NCBI GenBank assembly: GCA_024138025.1
Contig: JAMXBD010000426.1
Location: 930,001 to 994,000 of the forward strand
DNA from: Combretum micranthum
Taxonomy: Eukaryota; Streptophyta; Magnoliopsida; Myrtales; Combretaceae
Reading direction: 5' to 3'
Length of the DNA: 64,000 bases
How positions within the stretch are numbered: position 1 is the first letter of the stretch; every line of letters starts with the position of its first letter. Below, piece after piece: positions 1-12,359 of this stretch. The notes beneath the pieces were generated by a model. The model was not told where the DNA came from and ran no database searches. It saw only the letters and a program-made list of their open reading frames with translations. Made by a program: the position numbers and the translations under genes.

Positions 1-223
1 ATCATTTTATGCATATTTATTATATGCGTTGATAATAATAACACATTTAATGCTTGAATAGGTAATAAGTGTTAACTATTCACATGAAAATAAGGCTAAA
101 TATTTATTTGTTATTTACATTTATTTTATTTCTTTCACTTTTTTGTTTTCCCTTTTTCTTTTTTTTTTGTTTTAAATTTATTTTGGGCACTCGACTCAAC
201 TTGGCTTAGCTCGACTCGATAGA
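1..223. other. AT-rich lead-in, no gene seen
   Basis: No reading frame or recognisable domain is visible. Positions 187-222 carry a run of CGACTC / GGCTTAGCTCGACTCG words that resembles the subterminal part of the hAT-type elements at 6436, 44620 and 58247, so a small remnant of that family may end here. This is a resemblance only. Confidence 0.4.
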
Positions 224-384
224 TAGCGCTGGCAATTCGTGTCATGTCTTCATGTCCATGTCTAAACAGATTCGTGTCTGAAAGACCTGAACTCGAGATC
301 TTACCTGTTTATTAATAGTGTATAAAAACCTAAACCCATGACCAAACCCTTTTTATACCGTGTCTCGTGTCTTATGCCAACCCA
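224..384. mobile_element. Short hAT-like MITE (GTGTC-rich family)
   Basis: The segment starts TAGCGCTGGCAATTCGTGTC and ends CGTGTCTTATGCCAACCCA. Read on the opposite strand the end begins TGGGTTGGCATAAGACACG, giving an imperfect terminal inverted repeat around TGGCA and CGTGTC. TAGGG-like ends and GTGTC-rich subterminal DNA are typical of plant hAT MITEs. The flanking 8-mers (tcgataga, cttattga) match at only four of eight bases, so the target-site duplication is not secure and the assignment is by style. Confidence 0.4.
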
Positions 385-431
385 CTTATTGATTAGTGGC
401 AAAAAAAAAAAAAAAAACCCACTTATTGATT
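379..431. repeat. 16-bp direct repeat flanking an A-run
   Basis: AACCCACTTATTGATT occurs at 379-394 and again at 416-431, on either side of TAGTGGC and a long A tract. A small insertion with an A tail, or slippage-driven duplication at the tract, would both explain it. The first copy overlaps the 3' end of the preceding MITE. Confidence 0.6.
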
Positions 432-432
432 G

Positions 433-1960
433 ATAAAAAAGATTTAGTACTATTTATTAGTGAGATAAGAAATATTTATTACTATAATAGATAGTAGACT
501 TGAAAAGTTAATGTATTAAATTAGTTATTATCCTAGGTGAACTTAGTTAACAAATTATATGATATTACTCATATATAATTAAAACGAAGATATTATAATA
601 TGTGACTTAATACGCTGTTAAATAAGAATGAGATTAGTGGATAATAATTGATAGGAAAAAATTGGACTTATATTTTTAACTAACAAATATATTATGTTAT
701 CATTATAATCAACAAACACAACATGTTTAAAACTCACAATACAAGAAAAATGGCATATTTAAATACTAAAACACAATATGTTAGGCATCATTCATATTAT
801 ATAGAAATTATGTTATATATGTAATATATATATAATATTACAATATATATGCCACTTATATTATATATTAATATAAATTTGTATAATATGTTATATATGA
901 TTTCATATTATGTTTCGACCACACACATGTAACATATTTAATTTATATAATAAACAAACTATAATATATTATATGTTTATAATTTGTAGATTTTATATGT
1001 GTAATAATATGTTATATACGTAACCATATATCATAAATATCTATTATATTTGTTATGTATTATGATATATATTTATATGATATATGTCACACATAATTTT
1101 TAGTTTATATGTATCGTTTTAGTTAAATATATAATTATTATAAACTATAGATGTTATCTGTAAAATACATAGTTTAATCATGTAGATATATAATCTATAT
1201 ATTAGTATATATTTATATATTATGCTATATATGATCTATATATAGCATATTCATTTCATGTGATAAATGTATTATAACATATATATACATATAAATATGT
1301 TTTTTTTTTTTTTTTTGCCAAGATATAAATTATGTATCTACAACCTATAACCTATAAATCTTATATGTGTGTAGATAAGTATATATATACGCATAAACAT
1401 TATAAATATTTATTATATATATATGTTATGTCACATATATATTTTGTTTATATATTTAAGTGATATACATTAGATATAATTCATATTTTATATACATTCT
1501 ATACGTTTCATATCTTACATAAATTATTATAATCTAACTATTTTATAAATGTCTGTATGTAATTCTTTTTAATATATATATATATATATATAATATGTTA
1601 TATGCATAACCTTTGCATAACATATAGATTATGTATTATAATCTATGAATTTAATATATGTGCTCGTTATATCAATATGTAAAATTGTTATAAATATTTG
1701 ATTTATATACAATATGATATATATGTTAAATGTGTAGCAAATATAAATCAATTGTATATAGATATATAAATTATGTATATTTTATTTATTAAATAAGATC
1801 TATATTTTTTATATAATTTATATATACTATACAAATATATGTAATTTATTTCATATATGGATAGTTTTTTCATTTTATAATTTAGTTAGGAATAACAATA
1901 TTGTATTTAAAAAAAATAAGAATATGAAACAATAATAATATATTTTAACAAGTTTATGGT
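433..1960. repeat. AT-rich low-complexity block
   Basis: About 1.5 kb almost entirely of A and T, with recurring words such as TTATATATGTAATATAT and TATATGTTATGTCACATAT, a (TA)n run near 1572-1592 and a T-run at about 1299-1316. No coding potential is visible. The words recur irregularly rather than as a clean tandem array. It could be a degenerate AT satellite or a matrix-attachment type region; sequence alone does not decide. Confidence 0.6.
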
Positions 1961-2290
1961 GCTATAAATAGGTTTGGGTCCTAAATCCAAACCCAAACAT
2001 ATTTAAATTAGTGTCGTTTCTAGATTTGACCTGTTTATTATCGTCTTGATTTTTACTTACCCAAACTCTTTTGTAATAGTGTCATGTTGTGTTCGGGTTC
2101 ATGGGTCAGGTCCTAACTTACTAATGCTACCAGCAGGTTATGGGTTATGGGCCTTGAACTGATCATGATCTACCAACCCACCAAGTTAGCACACAGGCTA
2201 TGACCCGTACGATCAAGCTTGACCGACAAGTCTAACCCGTTGGTGTTGGCGACTTGATTCACAAGTCCACTCCAATCTGTGTGAAGGTAG
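1961..2290. repeat. Fragment of a GGGTC/GTGTC-rich MITE-like repeat
   Basis: This less AT-rich patch holds GGTTTGGGTCCTAAATCC near its left side and CGGGTTCATGGGTCAGGTCC at 2095-2114, with CCCAAAC and ACCCAAAC words between. Such GTGTCGTG/GGGTC composition is typical of dispersed hAT-like MITEs in plants and resembles the element at 224-384. No clean terminal repeats or target duplication were found. Confidence 0.3.
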
Positions 2291-2869
2291 CTCAGCACAT
2301 ATAGATTGCTTAATTAGCTTGAAGCTTCTTCATAAAACTGGCATTTATGTATATAAGCTCAGTTTGATTCTTTTTAATTTGAATTGGTGAAAAATAATTT
2401 TACCAATCCTATTTCAACCTATTGCAATTGATTTGTTGAGAAATGGTGTCAAATTCTTATTAATAAAATTCTATGAAAGAAGACAAGGGGATACAAGATA
2501 ATTGAAATGTCTGAAAAAAATTGTTAATCTTGCTCCAAATATTCATCCAATCATATTAGGTTAATTGTAAAAATCATACTTGTATTTTGACATATTTGCA
2601 AAAGCATAACTTGTATCAATTTTTCTGATGAATGGTGACTTGAATTTCATCAAAATATTTCGACGTTATTTAATTATTTTAGAAGGATAGGTGTGAGTAT
2701 CTAATACCCGTAAGTAATGAATTATATATATTTTTTCAATTTTCTAGCTTTTTAAAATAATTATTTTATATTTTATTTATTTGATTTTATTCAGTAATAT
2801 TTTTTATTAAATTAATTTTCTTAGACCAATAAATGCTAATATGCATCCCTTTAATAATATTAACTGATA
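2291..2869. other. No feature seen
   Basis: AT-rich DNA with no frame longer than chance, no recognisable repeat end and no RNA gene. Two AAAATCATACTTGTAT / AAAGCATAACTTGTAT phrases near 2570-2620 look like a short degenerate duplication. Confidence 0.4.
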
Positions 2870-4260
2870 AGTGTCAATAAATCCTTATTTTTTTGTGCTT
2901 ATTTGGACATATTTATTATGTAAATTTTGTGATTTAATTAAGAAAAGGATATTTATTTTGTTGAAATTCATTTTAGGCTTTTAAGAGCTCATTTAGAAGA
3001 TTATTTGATAATTTAAGAGAAATGACAGCAAATAAAGCAAGTTTGGGCCGGACTTTATAAGGAACAAGCCTTTTATTTTCAGCCATACCTCTAGCACAAC
3101 AAGGGCAAAATAGGGAGGGATGAAATCAACAGCATGTAAAAATCCATCTTGTTGTCATTTTACAAAGACACACAGATCCCAAGAGTCCTAACATCCACTA
3201 GAAATATACATAGATGTATTTCCTTAATACCCAAAAGGGGAAATATGACATTTTAGGAAAGAATATAAGAAATATTCCTTTGTAAAGAGAGAATTTAATA
3301 TATTTTTAGGGTTCACAGCAGCTTTGTGCTTAAACGCTTCGATTCATCAAGGATATTTGTTTTTATTGCTTTATCTCATTTGAGTCTTTGCTGCTTCTCA
3401 AAACCTTTGTTTTGTATTGTTGTACTCATGGAGGAGTAGTTGTTTTGTTTAGGTTTGTGGATCCTTGAATTAATTTCATGTAACTCTACTATGCTTATTT
3501 TGATACGTGTTGATTTATTGAATTCAACAACTTGAGCTTAATAGATCTTGAATCTGTATAGTGCACGATATGAGTTCATGTTTAATACTGTTAAAATAGG
3601 TTGAGAGGTCATTTTAATAAATAGATCTAGGCTATTGATGAGGTTGATCCTGAATATCTTGAGAGAGGAAGGGTGAAAACCTTTTGTCGCTTACTTTGAA
3701 ATTTATTGAATTGGTTTCTAAAACAAAGGATCCTTTTTTTTATGCGAATTTAGGCCGATGATAACTTGAGAAGAGATTCCGGTAGTCTGATCTAGATCTA
3801 GAGTTTCTGATATTGAGAGAGACTTAAATTTACATTCGTAAATCCAATGGTGCAATAATCAACACAATGTTTTCTAAGAATTTCTTAAGTTACATGAATA
3901 GACCTAAGGTGAAGTATGACCTAAGTAACTTTGTGAATTGATTTACCTTATTCTGGCATGCTTGCTATAAAACTTGCTACTGATTTTTGTTTTCTTTGTT
4001 AGATTAGGCTTAGCTTAGTTTCTCTGTATATAAACTCCCTTTGTTTTTGTTCGGTTAGATAATAGGTAAAGAATGAGAGTAGAAGTATTCATTAGCTTTC
4101 CCTTGGAATATGACCTAGATCTTTTTCTACTATGCTACATTTGATGGGTGTGCTTGCCGTATGGAGACCATAGTTAGACAACAATTATAAATGAAAATAC
4201 AAATTTAAAACTTAGTTGGCACTTTTCTCTCACAACCATTAACACTTTTGTGTGGATCTC
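2870..4260 (+). mobile_element. LTR-retrotransposon non-coding relic, copy 1
   Basis: Shared phrases link this block to 10540-11765 and 13890-15560. It holds TGGATCCTTGAATTAATTTC, CTTATTTTGATA, TTTATGCGAATTTAGG and, near the right end, TTCCCTTGGAATATGACCTAG followed by TATGCTACATTTGATGGGTG and TGCTTGCC. The last group matches 15405-15460 almost phrase by phrase. Phrases of this kind sit in the LTR/leader region just before gag of plant Ty3/gypsy elements of the Tat/Ogre/Athila type. No coding part remains. The family name is an inference; the internal homology between the copies is directly visible. Confidence 0.5.
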
Positions 4261-4799
4261 AAGTAATTTATATATATATTGATAATAGATTAAAATACAG
4301 GTTTTTATAGTTAACTCAATAATATTCTCATAATCATTATGCTCATGTATAAGCTATTATTAATACATTGGGCTCCTTGGGCACATGCACGTGGTGTGTA
4401 TTACCCATTGAATATTTTTCCAATCTGAGAAATGATTTTGTAGCTATTACACATTATGTATAATGCACACGTGATGTGACACTACTAATGATATTTTAAC
4501 CAATGGTTGTATGAGTAGTGATTACTTTAAAAACCGCTTACTATCTTTGTCTATGTGTTAGTGTATGAATGGTACTATATATACATACATGTGATTTGTA
4601 TTACCAATTGAATATTTTTCTATGGTCTATAGTAGTTGTTATGCTATATATGCATGTAACTAATTACCCTCTAAATCTGTTGTTTTTGTTTACTAAAACT
4701 AACTAATTATAGAAAGTACAAATCTAGTATATGATTGTGTGTTAGACTTTTTGGATCCATCGGTTTAGTAATTCTTTAATCTATTTGGCTTCTACTTGA
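4261..4799. repeat. Degenerate local duplication, no gene
   Basis: GTGTATTACCCATTGAATATTTTTC near 4396 recurs as TTGTATTACCAATTGAATATTTTTC near 4595, about 200 bp apart, with GCACGTG/ACACGTGATGTG words between. This suggests an old partial tandem duplication. Nothing else is recognised. Confidence 0.45.
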
Positions 4800-4804
4800 C
4801 TCTC

Positions 4805-5492
4805 TGTTACAATCCTACATCGATTCCATGAGAAATTGTAGAAGTATACTTAAACTTGGAGAGCTCTCCAACCTAATAAGCTAGTCTTTTAGGTTGAGCT
4901 TTCTCTTCAGGCTTGGTACCTAATTTTGATGCTCTCATTAAGAGTGTTGGTGCTAGCGGAAGAGGCGATGTAGGAAGAAGCGACTTGGGAAAGAGCTATC
5001 TAGCAGAGAAGGCTAGAGTGAAAGTCATCTAGAGTGGACTACTTGGAGTGGGCTGCAAAAGGTGTCGGCTTCTCAAGAGATGGGTAATATTACGATCTCA
5101 TATCACTTTCACGAGAAATTATGGAACAATATTAAACCTAGGGCTCACTCCTACTTAATAGACTAATCTTTTGGGTTGGACTTTCTCTTTGGGCTCGATA
5201 CTTAATATTTGGTGCGCTTTTGTTGAGAGAGTCGATGCCATAAAAAGGGTGACCCAGGAAGGAGCGACGTGGGAAAAAGTTACCTAGCAAAGAAGGCTAG
5301 GGTGAAAGCCGTCTAGATTGGGCTACTTGAAGTAGGCGGATGATGGTGTCGGCTTCTCAAGGGATGGGTAATGTTACGATTCCACATCGACTCCACGAGA
5401 AATTGTTGAAAGGTACTTAAGCTTAGAGAGCTCTTCCACTTGATAGATTAGTTTTTTGGGTTGGACTCTCTTTTTGAACTTGGTACCTAACA
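4805..5492 (+). mobile_element. TRIM retrotransposon with three LTRs (LTR-int-LTR-int-LTR)
   Basis: Three copies of a ~121-bp repeat, at 4805-4925, 5088-5207 and 5372-5492, begin TGTTAC.ATCC.ACATCGA (copy 2 starts TATTACGATCT) and run to GGTACCTAA; the outermost copy ends TAACA. They contain the shared block CTTTTGGGTTGGACT. Two internal domains of about 162 and 164 bp (4926-5087, 5208-5371) are also homologous, both holding GCTACTTG/CTACTTGGAG and ending GGTGTCGGCTTCTCAAG.GATGGGTAA, which looks like the purine-rich tract before the 3' LTR. The outer flanks are CTCTC (4800-4804) and CTTTC (5493-5497), a 4/5 target duplication. No protein is encoded. Small size, TG...CA ends and lack of coding sequence fit a terminal-repeat retrotransposon in miniature. 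Confidence 0.8.
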
Positions 5493-5497
5493 CTTTC

Positions 5498-6427
5498 TTC
5501 TTTTCTTTTTTCATTTTTCATGCTTTTTCCAATTTTTTTTTTTAATTATTAAGCATTTTATTTTACTTTTTTTGGGAGCAATTTTTGCACATTTACATCC
5601 ACAAAAATATTTTTTTTCTTAATCATCACTTTTTTCAAGCTTCCACATCTTCTTTTATCTTGTATTGCACTTACTACTATCATTCAATGGTTTATTTGGA
5701 TAGTCTTTTTTTCATCTGTATCTATATCCGTATCGAAATTATATGTATAAATATATCTAATTTGCATATATATTTTATCTATATTTGATCTATTTGATCT
5801 TTTCATAAGAACTATCAACTTTTTTTTTCTTTATCTATATCTATTTCTTGATAAATAAATATCTATATTTATCCAAAAAAGCTAACCAAACAGATCCTTA
5901 GTCAACTTACGAAATTATATTGAGCCGTTTTCCTAATACAACAAAATCATAGACTCATAACTAACATCTTCCAGCGATAAATCCATTTCCATCCAACATG
6001 TATCATAAATTCTACTTTCAGTCCTCTCCTTGGAATCATCTAAACCAATCTTCCATTTGAAATTCAGTTTTCAGTTTAGATCCTCATTTATGATATTTGG
6101 GTTTCCCGGCATTGATTTGTTTGAGGCTAAACTTGTTCCTTCTATGATCTATACCTTAGACACCATCACTAGTCACTACCTTTCGATTTGAGTTCGCTTT
6201 ACTTGGAAGCACAACCCCCATTTTTCTCCACGCTTCCCGCTCCAAATATTACTGATGAAAAGGAACGGTGATCGGTCCGTTCGATATTTGTTATCATTGC
6301 TTTTTGTTACTTTCAAGGCGTAACACACAATACTTTATTTATTTTATTTTTTGTTTTCTTCGAGATTATCATCTTTTTATAATTATTACAACTATTAATT
6401 CTTATTCTTATTGTAATCCTAATAGAT
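5498..6427. other. AT-rich spacer with one MITE-like patch
   Basis: No gene is seen. Pyrimidine-rich runs occupy 5500-5660. Positions 5689-5897 may be a Tourist/Harbinger-like MITE (listed separately). The 5900-6300 part has more even base composition but no open frame or known motif. Confidence 0.4.
5689..5897. mobile_element. Possible Tourist/Harbinger-like MITE
   Basis: The left end reads GGTTTATTTGGATAG and the right end, on the opposite strand, GGATCTGTTTGGTTAGC, both followed by ATATCTATATC-type sequence. GG.TCTGTTTGG ends are typical of PIF/Harbinger MITEs. The expected 3-bp TWA duplication is not clear (flanks aat and tta). A related arrangement lies at 53785-53995. Confidence 0.35.
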
Positions 6428-6435
6428 ATTATAAC

Positions 6436-6825
6436 TAAGGGTGCATATGAACTAAGTAGATTCACAAACCACTCGAATTTGACTTGATATTTATTCAAGA
6501 TCGATTTGAGAATAGTCAAGTTGAGTTGGAGTTCGAGCCACTCGATAGCTTATTGAGTTGAGCTCGAGTTTAATATATTTGGTTCAATTAGCTTATGAGC
6601 CTATTCAACATTGAGTTAAGTGTAAATATTAATCGAGTTTGAGTATTATTACTATTTTATATTTAAAATTATTTTTTTAATAAATCAAGTTAAAACAAGC
6701 CTAATTGAGTCAAGCTCAAGGTTATGTAATGTTATATCAAGTCGAACGTCAGTTTTGAAAATTTGAATCAAGTTCGAGCTCAATATCATACCGTTCCAAC
6801 TCGATTCGATTTGGTTATAACCCTA
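6436..6825. mobile_element. hAT-type MITE with near-perfect 8-bp target duplication
   Basis: The element starts TAAGGGTGCATATGAAC and ends GGTTATAACCCTA, so both ends have the T(A)AGGG form of hAT elements. It is flanked by ATTATAAC (6428-6435) and ATTATAAT (6826-6833), matching at 7 of 8 bases. The interior is rich in GAGTT/CTCGAG/AGCTCG words, the same subterminal composition as the elements at 44620 and 58247. No transposase remains, so movement would have depended on an autonomous hAT elsewhere. Confidence 0.75.
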
Positions 6826-6833
6826 ATTATAAT

Positions 6834-7507
6834 GTACATTCACTCATCTCAATATCTTGTGTTGTGTAATCAATGGTTGTTATTTGTTTAATTATTTGTT
6901 CATTATTTCCTTTGTTTTTGACTTTTTCACTCTTCTAGCATTATGTTACCATTATTTTAGTGTTGCGAAACCAATATCTCATACAACTTAATACCAATAT
7001 TTGTACAGGCAGGATTAACAAATCCCAACATTTCATTAACTTGGACTTAAAAAAAAAAGATAATACCATGATTCGACTCAACTTGACATGACATGATAAA
7101 ACAACTAAAGAGATACATTATGACTTAATAAAATTGTCGCGGTTAAATAAAAGAGGAGATCATAGATTCGTCCTTTAGTGTTACAAATAACAATACCTTC
7201 GTTTTACTTTTCAAGAAATTAATTAAGTACTTTAATTACTATTCTAATTATGTTATATATATAATTGAGAAATCAATCTTTTTTTTTTTTTTTCTAGTGA
7301 GATGATTTGTATTGTCAATTATCACCATCACTACCATTAAGGGAAATACTCAAGAGTGGATGCTTTCAAATAATAGTAAATGAATGAAATTTCTTCAATG
7401 ATATAATGCTTTCTAAAGTTTCCAAAGATAAAACTTTTTATTAAAATAATTTTTTAAAGGTAAACCTAAAGCTTTCTAGGGAGAGAGAGAGATTGAGAGA
7501 TTGACTG
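6834..7507. other. No feature seen
   Basis: AT-rich DNA with homopolymer runs at about 7050 and 7279-7294 and a short purine (GA)n stretch at about 7480. No reading frame or repeat end is recognised. Confidence 0.4.
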
Positions 7508-8510
7508 ATATTTTCAAAAACTTAGCATTTTAAAGGTTTTTTTTAATAGAAATCCAAATATTGAAATTAAGGTTTTTTAGGATTTTTACTAAAGAATATT
7601 GAAAGAGGTAACAAGATTATGGTTTCCAAAAATAGAAATGAATAAATTGATATTTTCAAAAACTTAGCATTTGAAAGGTTTTCTTATAAAACCGTTATAG
7701 TGGTTGTTGTAACTGGTCGATCATGTGTAACAGCATTTTGATCCACCGAGAGGAGTCTTGTGATCATGATTGTGTACCGATGTCGTAGAGAGAGAAATGG
7801 AAGGAGGAATAGGAAAACCTAATTTTTTTGAAACGTGCAAGTATGATAGAGGATTGGATCAAGTACACTCAATTGTTATTGACACGTTCTTCGCTAAACA
7901 GAGGCTTTGATCTTTCTTGGAGTAATTTTAGCAAAATTTTCACTTTGCTCTCAATTTTAAAAATATGCAAATGTCCCCAAATGAGAAAAGAAGTCCCCTA
8001 TTTATAGATGTTCGGAGTTGATGATAACTTTTGGATCAATCCTAAGGATAAAACAGTTGAGATTGAAGCATTCTTTTCTTTAATAATGGGTTGGACTTAC
8101 AAATAAACTTGGAAAGAGCCTGGAGGTTTTTATAATATAAAAGAAGCTCATTATTCTTTTAAAAAAGGGCTTAAAGCTTATTTTAGTCCATATAATCCTT
8201 ATTTTAGTCAAACAAAACCCAAATTAGCCAAGAAAGTATTTTTGAAATCTACTTTTTGCACATGAGACAACCAAATTAGGTTGAGAATGAAATAAACCAA
8301 TCCAACGATTCTTGGTCCAAGTCTACCAAGCCAAATATCTCTACGATATTCCTTATCGAACCTAATCTTATGGACTCTTTCATTAGTCCAAAAGACCGGT
8401 TCTTGCCTTTAAATTGGGCTACAAGCTTAATTATCGAAATGACCCTCTACAAATCCCAATACTAAAATTAAAGTTTTTAAAATTTTTTACAAAAGAATAT
8501 TGAAAGAGGT
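7508..8510. repeat. Clustered local direct repeats
   Basis: TGATATTTTCAAAAACTTAGCATTT plus AAAGGTTTT occurs near 7508 and again near 7649. A second unit, around TAAAGAATATTGAAAGAGGTAA, occurs near 7588 and again near 8488 (ACAAAAGAATATTGAAAGAGG). The second pair brackets about 0.9 kb of less AT-rich sequence with GAGAGAGAAATGG and ATGTTCGGAG, and could mark the ends of an old inserted element. No coding domain was recognised inside. Confidence 0.5.
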
Positions 8511-9699
8511 AAAGAAAATGTAAATTTAAACAATCTTGATAATTAAAATCATAAAACAAACTAAATTTATCTAAAAAAAAAATGAGCAAAGCGATCTAAG
8601 CCCGAATAACATGTATGCAAAATATGGCAGCTGCTCTCTTCCTAAAATGAGAAAATATATAAATTCTAAAAAAATCACAATTTTCTTTTTACAGTCATTA
8701 GGCTTTCTTATTTAATTAAATAATTTTTGGTAGCTCATTTGAATATTAAATTCAAGTCTCTAAACCTTTTCTATTCGTCCCCTTTTTTTTTTTAATTGGA
8801 TAGTCTTCAAGTTTCTAACTAATTAATATTAATACACCTTTTTTCATTTTTCAATTTTGATTGGTGGCCAATACTATTTTTTCCATTTTTTTTTTACAAA
8901 ATATTAATCTTCTTCAATTGTTTTGTCATTTTTATCATATTAAGTGGGTTAGGTTTAATATAGCTTTAAGCAAAAATCTTTAGCCTTGATAGGTAACTTG
9001 CTCTTACTTATACTTGAAGACTAGCATAAAGGTTATAAGTGCATCTATTTTTAAATCTAACTAATTTAGCATCTAAAGTTTTACTTAATTGAACTCTATT
9101 CCAAGATAAGATTAGAATAGAAGTGAGTGAAATTCTAGATAATAGCGCCTACTTACTTTACTGTATAGAATAAGGAGGAAATTGAATTGTTACTCAATCC
9201 ATATCTATTATGATGTTTAGTTAACATAAAAAGTTTAAGAAATTGTAGTAAAATAATAATAAAATATTTATAATTTCCCTTATAAAAAAAAAATGTGAGT
9301 TTTAAGGGTATTTATGAAAAGATGTTGAAATAAATTTATGAATAAGTATGAATGTATAGATTGCTTTCAATTATTTTACAAAATAGCAATTTATGTGCAT
9401 TTGCTATTGATGCTTAAAATGTAACCAAACACCATAATATCAACTTTATATGGAATGAAATAGCTATGCACCTAGGTATGTAGTAAATGGAACTTTGATT
9501 CAAAGTAGTAGCACTAAAGTGTAAAAAAGAGAAGCTCTAGATTCTAAATTATCAATTTTTGAAGTTGGAGATATAAAAACACTACTAGACTAAGCTCAAG
9601 AAAGGAAGTGAATTGATTTTAAAGCTAATTTAATCTCTTTTCATTATTAATGATATAAAGTGCAATAAATAAAAGATATAGGGAATAAAAAACAAACCC
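8511..9699. other. No feature seen
   Basis: AT-rich spacer with T-runs near 8788 and 8888. No frame above chance, no terminal repeats, no RNA gene recognised. Confidence 0.4.
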
Positions 9700-10539
9700 G
9701 AATTTGATGTGGAGTTTGGATCGCCCTCTACTCTCTACAAACACCAAATGCTTCAATCGAAAAATTCATACCACACTTTATTAATCACCAAAAACTTGGT
9801 GCAAAGGATCTACTTAGGCATCAACATAACAATCACACACAATAAATCATTAAAGTTGGATCTTTCTCACAAAATACAATATAACACAAAAGGCACAACT
9901 TCACTTTTACAAAACTACTCTAACTATATTAGAGTAATGCCCTACAAAGTATTTGCAAACGTAAAATTTAATGTCACTACTTTACTCTCTCGCAGAAGAT
10001 TAGCAAAATAATGTATAAAGGAAAACTTAAATGGGGAGAGTGACACATAAGTGTTAATTGCAATGTAAAAGCTCATCCAAGTTCATTAAATCTACTTAAC
10101 AAGTCATATTTATAAGTCATTAAAAATTTTGTTTGTTAGTATTTTTCTCCCATTTTTTCCCTTACATTAATTGCTCTGACAACTAGTTTTTTCATAAACC
10201 AGCATCTTAATACCATCCATTACTATCTAGATACCATTGAAAATCTGGTGTCATCCTCACCTAAACTCCTTGTCGTTTATGCTTTGCTTGCACTAAACAC
10301 ACCTACAATTCATGCATCATGTCTTGATATTCGAACCCTAACAATTTTGTACATGGTTAAAAGCATTATGAGCATGTGAAAAACAACAATCATGCAGATG
10401 CCAACCCTTATTATCCAAATGTTGGCTACAATCACATGATTAGATCTTCTGATTGTGCTGAATGGTTACTATGACCTAGTGCTTTGATGCTAGTTACAAT
10501 GTGATAAGTGCTAACTAACCCTTATTTAGATAGAAGATT
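9700..10539. other. Unassigned spacer, possible retroelement leader
   Basis: An open frame at 9709-10011 (100 codons) shows no recognisable domain and low-complexity content. Its sequence context (TACTCTCTACAAACACC, CTTGGTGCAAAGG) resembles non-coding leader DNA of LTR retrotransposons. I treat the frame as fortuitous. Positions 10060-10530 show nothing recognisable. Confidence 0.3.
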
Positions 10540-11765
10540 TTAGGCTATATTAGTTGATTTTGATGAGTATTGTAAAAAAACAATACTTATTTGTTAAAAT
10601 TTTGGTTTTAGATCTTTTTTGTGTTATTTGAACCCTAAGAGAGGAATTTGAAGGACTTCGATGATTTTAATGAATATTTAAAGAAGTTTGAAAAGCAGAA
10701 GTTAACATGAGTCCAATAAAAATTGTATTAAGTTTCTATTTATCCAAATTTTAATGGAGATATATTAAACTTTAACACAAGTGGAACATGACCTTTTTTT
10801 CACTTCATGTTTAGAATAAAGGTGAAATACAAGAAGAAACACAAGTGGATATTTAACTTATGTTCAAAACAAAATATGGAACACAATTGTAACACAACCT
10901 TATGTTCGACTTACGTTCACCCAAAATTTTGCTCAAAATAAAGACACAAGTAGATTCACAAGCTAATGTACGTGGTCAAGCGCTTAGGATTGGAGATTGC
11001 AAGATTAATAATGAAGGGGGTGTTCTCATGAATTTCTTAGTCTTTATTACTTGTTGTGTTTTAATTGTTGGATCCATGGAGTAGAAGATTTTTTTTTATT
11101 TATTTAAATAGAGATGAACCCTAAGTATGATATTTAACTATTTTGCTTTAGATTCAATGATTATAAGTTTTTCTTAAATTCAGTTATGACTGTTTTATTT
11201 TTTATTTGGATTAACGATACTGGTAATTAAATCTGGAATAAATTTTAATTTAGTTCATTGAGAAGTTTCTAGTTTGAATAGATATGCATAGTTGAAGGGG
11301 TTTGTATGCAATCATAGAACTAGCATGGTATAAATCTTTTGTATTAGGTGAAACCCTAAGTGCAGTTAACCCTATTACAATTGATTAACTTAGGTTAGAA
11401 ATCAGTTATCTTAAGGAAAAAAATACTAATTTAATTAAAGAAATCTTAGTTCAAGAACATTAACAAAATCACTGAAGAAATTAAGAAGTTATATGAAAGA
11501 CCTAGGGGGGATTTGATGTCTAGGATGTCTTGCAATTGCATTGAATTAAATTAAAAATCTTAACTTGTGATTGTGATTATTGGATTGATAATCTTAGTTA
11601 GCTTTGTAGTTGTAGATAATTAATTTAAATAACTCAATTTTGTCTGTCAGATAACAAGGATAAAGTAATTACTGGTGCTTGAGATCCTTGAGGGATGATA
11701 CCTAGACTTTTTCCTGATATTGTAAATTCAATAGGTACATTTGCCTAAAAGAAATCAAGAATCGG
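10540..11765 (+). mobile_element. LTR-retrotransposon non-coding relic, copy 3
   Basis: The block contains TTGGATCCATGGAGTAG near 11070 and ends with GAGATCCTTGAGGGATGATACC, TAAATTCAATAGGTACATTTG near 11690-11755. The order of these phrases (a TGGATCC phrase, then a 'ttgggatgatacc' phrase, then 'ca.ttgcct') matches the layout of the relics at 2870-4260 and 13890-15560, although identity is lower. In plant Tat/Ogre-like gypsy elements this arrangement belongs to the LTR. No coding part is left. The 60-codon frame at 10902-11084 lies inside and is considered fortuitous. Confidence 0.4.
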
Positions 11766-12359
11766 GTTTTTATGAAAATGATTATTGCAATGCAGCAAGG
11801 TCTTGCAAACTTCAAGCAAACTCAAACACAAAAAATTATATACTGCAAACAAAAGCACAACACATAGCTAACATACTTAGCTTATAAAATTAGCTTTATA
11901 TGTGTGGCATTTGTTAAACAAAAGGGGTTAGTTTTCAAACCATATGTACTAGACAAAAACCTTTTTTCTCAAAGTAAATCAATAATCAGATTAACCATGT
12001 TAATTCTTGTTAGTTTCCAAACCATCAAACACTAGGTAAAATCTCTTTTCACCAAGATGAATTAAGACCAGAGATTAATTAAGTTAATCTTTGTATCATT
12101 AGAATCATTTTTAAGTTCCTAAAATTGTAATACATGGCCCTATGTCAACCATCATCTGAACTAGTTAGTTATGAAAACCGGTTAGAAATATTTTTTTTTA
12201 TATAATCCTAATCTAACAAGCATTCTAAATAAATCATAACACATGCTTGATGAAAAAGGCGTTAATGATTCAATTCAACTCAACATAATTGATGAGCAAA
12301 TAATACAACCCACCAACTAATAATTTAACCCCAAATATCGAACTTGTAATTTTAATGAA
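11766..12359. other. No feature seen
   Basis: AT-rich DNA. TTAGTTTTCAAACCATATGTACTAGACAAAAACC near 11931 is partly echoed by TTAGTTTCCAAACCATCAAACACTAGGTAAAA near 12010, a weak local duplication. Nothing else recognised. Confidence 0.35.

Noticed and set aside
9709..10011. 100-codon open frame
   Set aside because: No domain, skewed composition, and neighbouring DNA looks like retroelement leader sequence.
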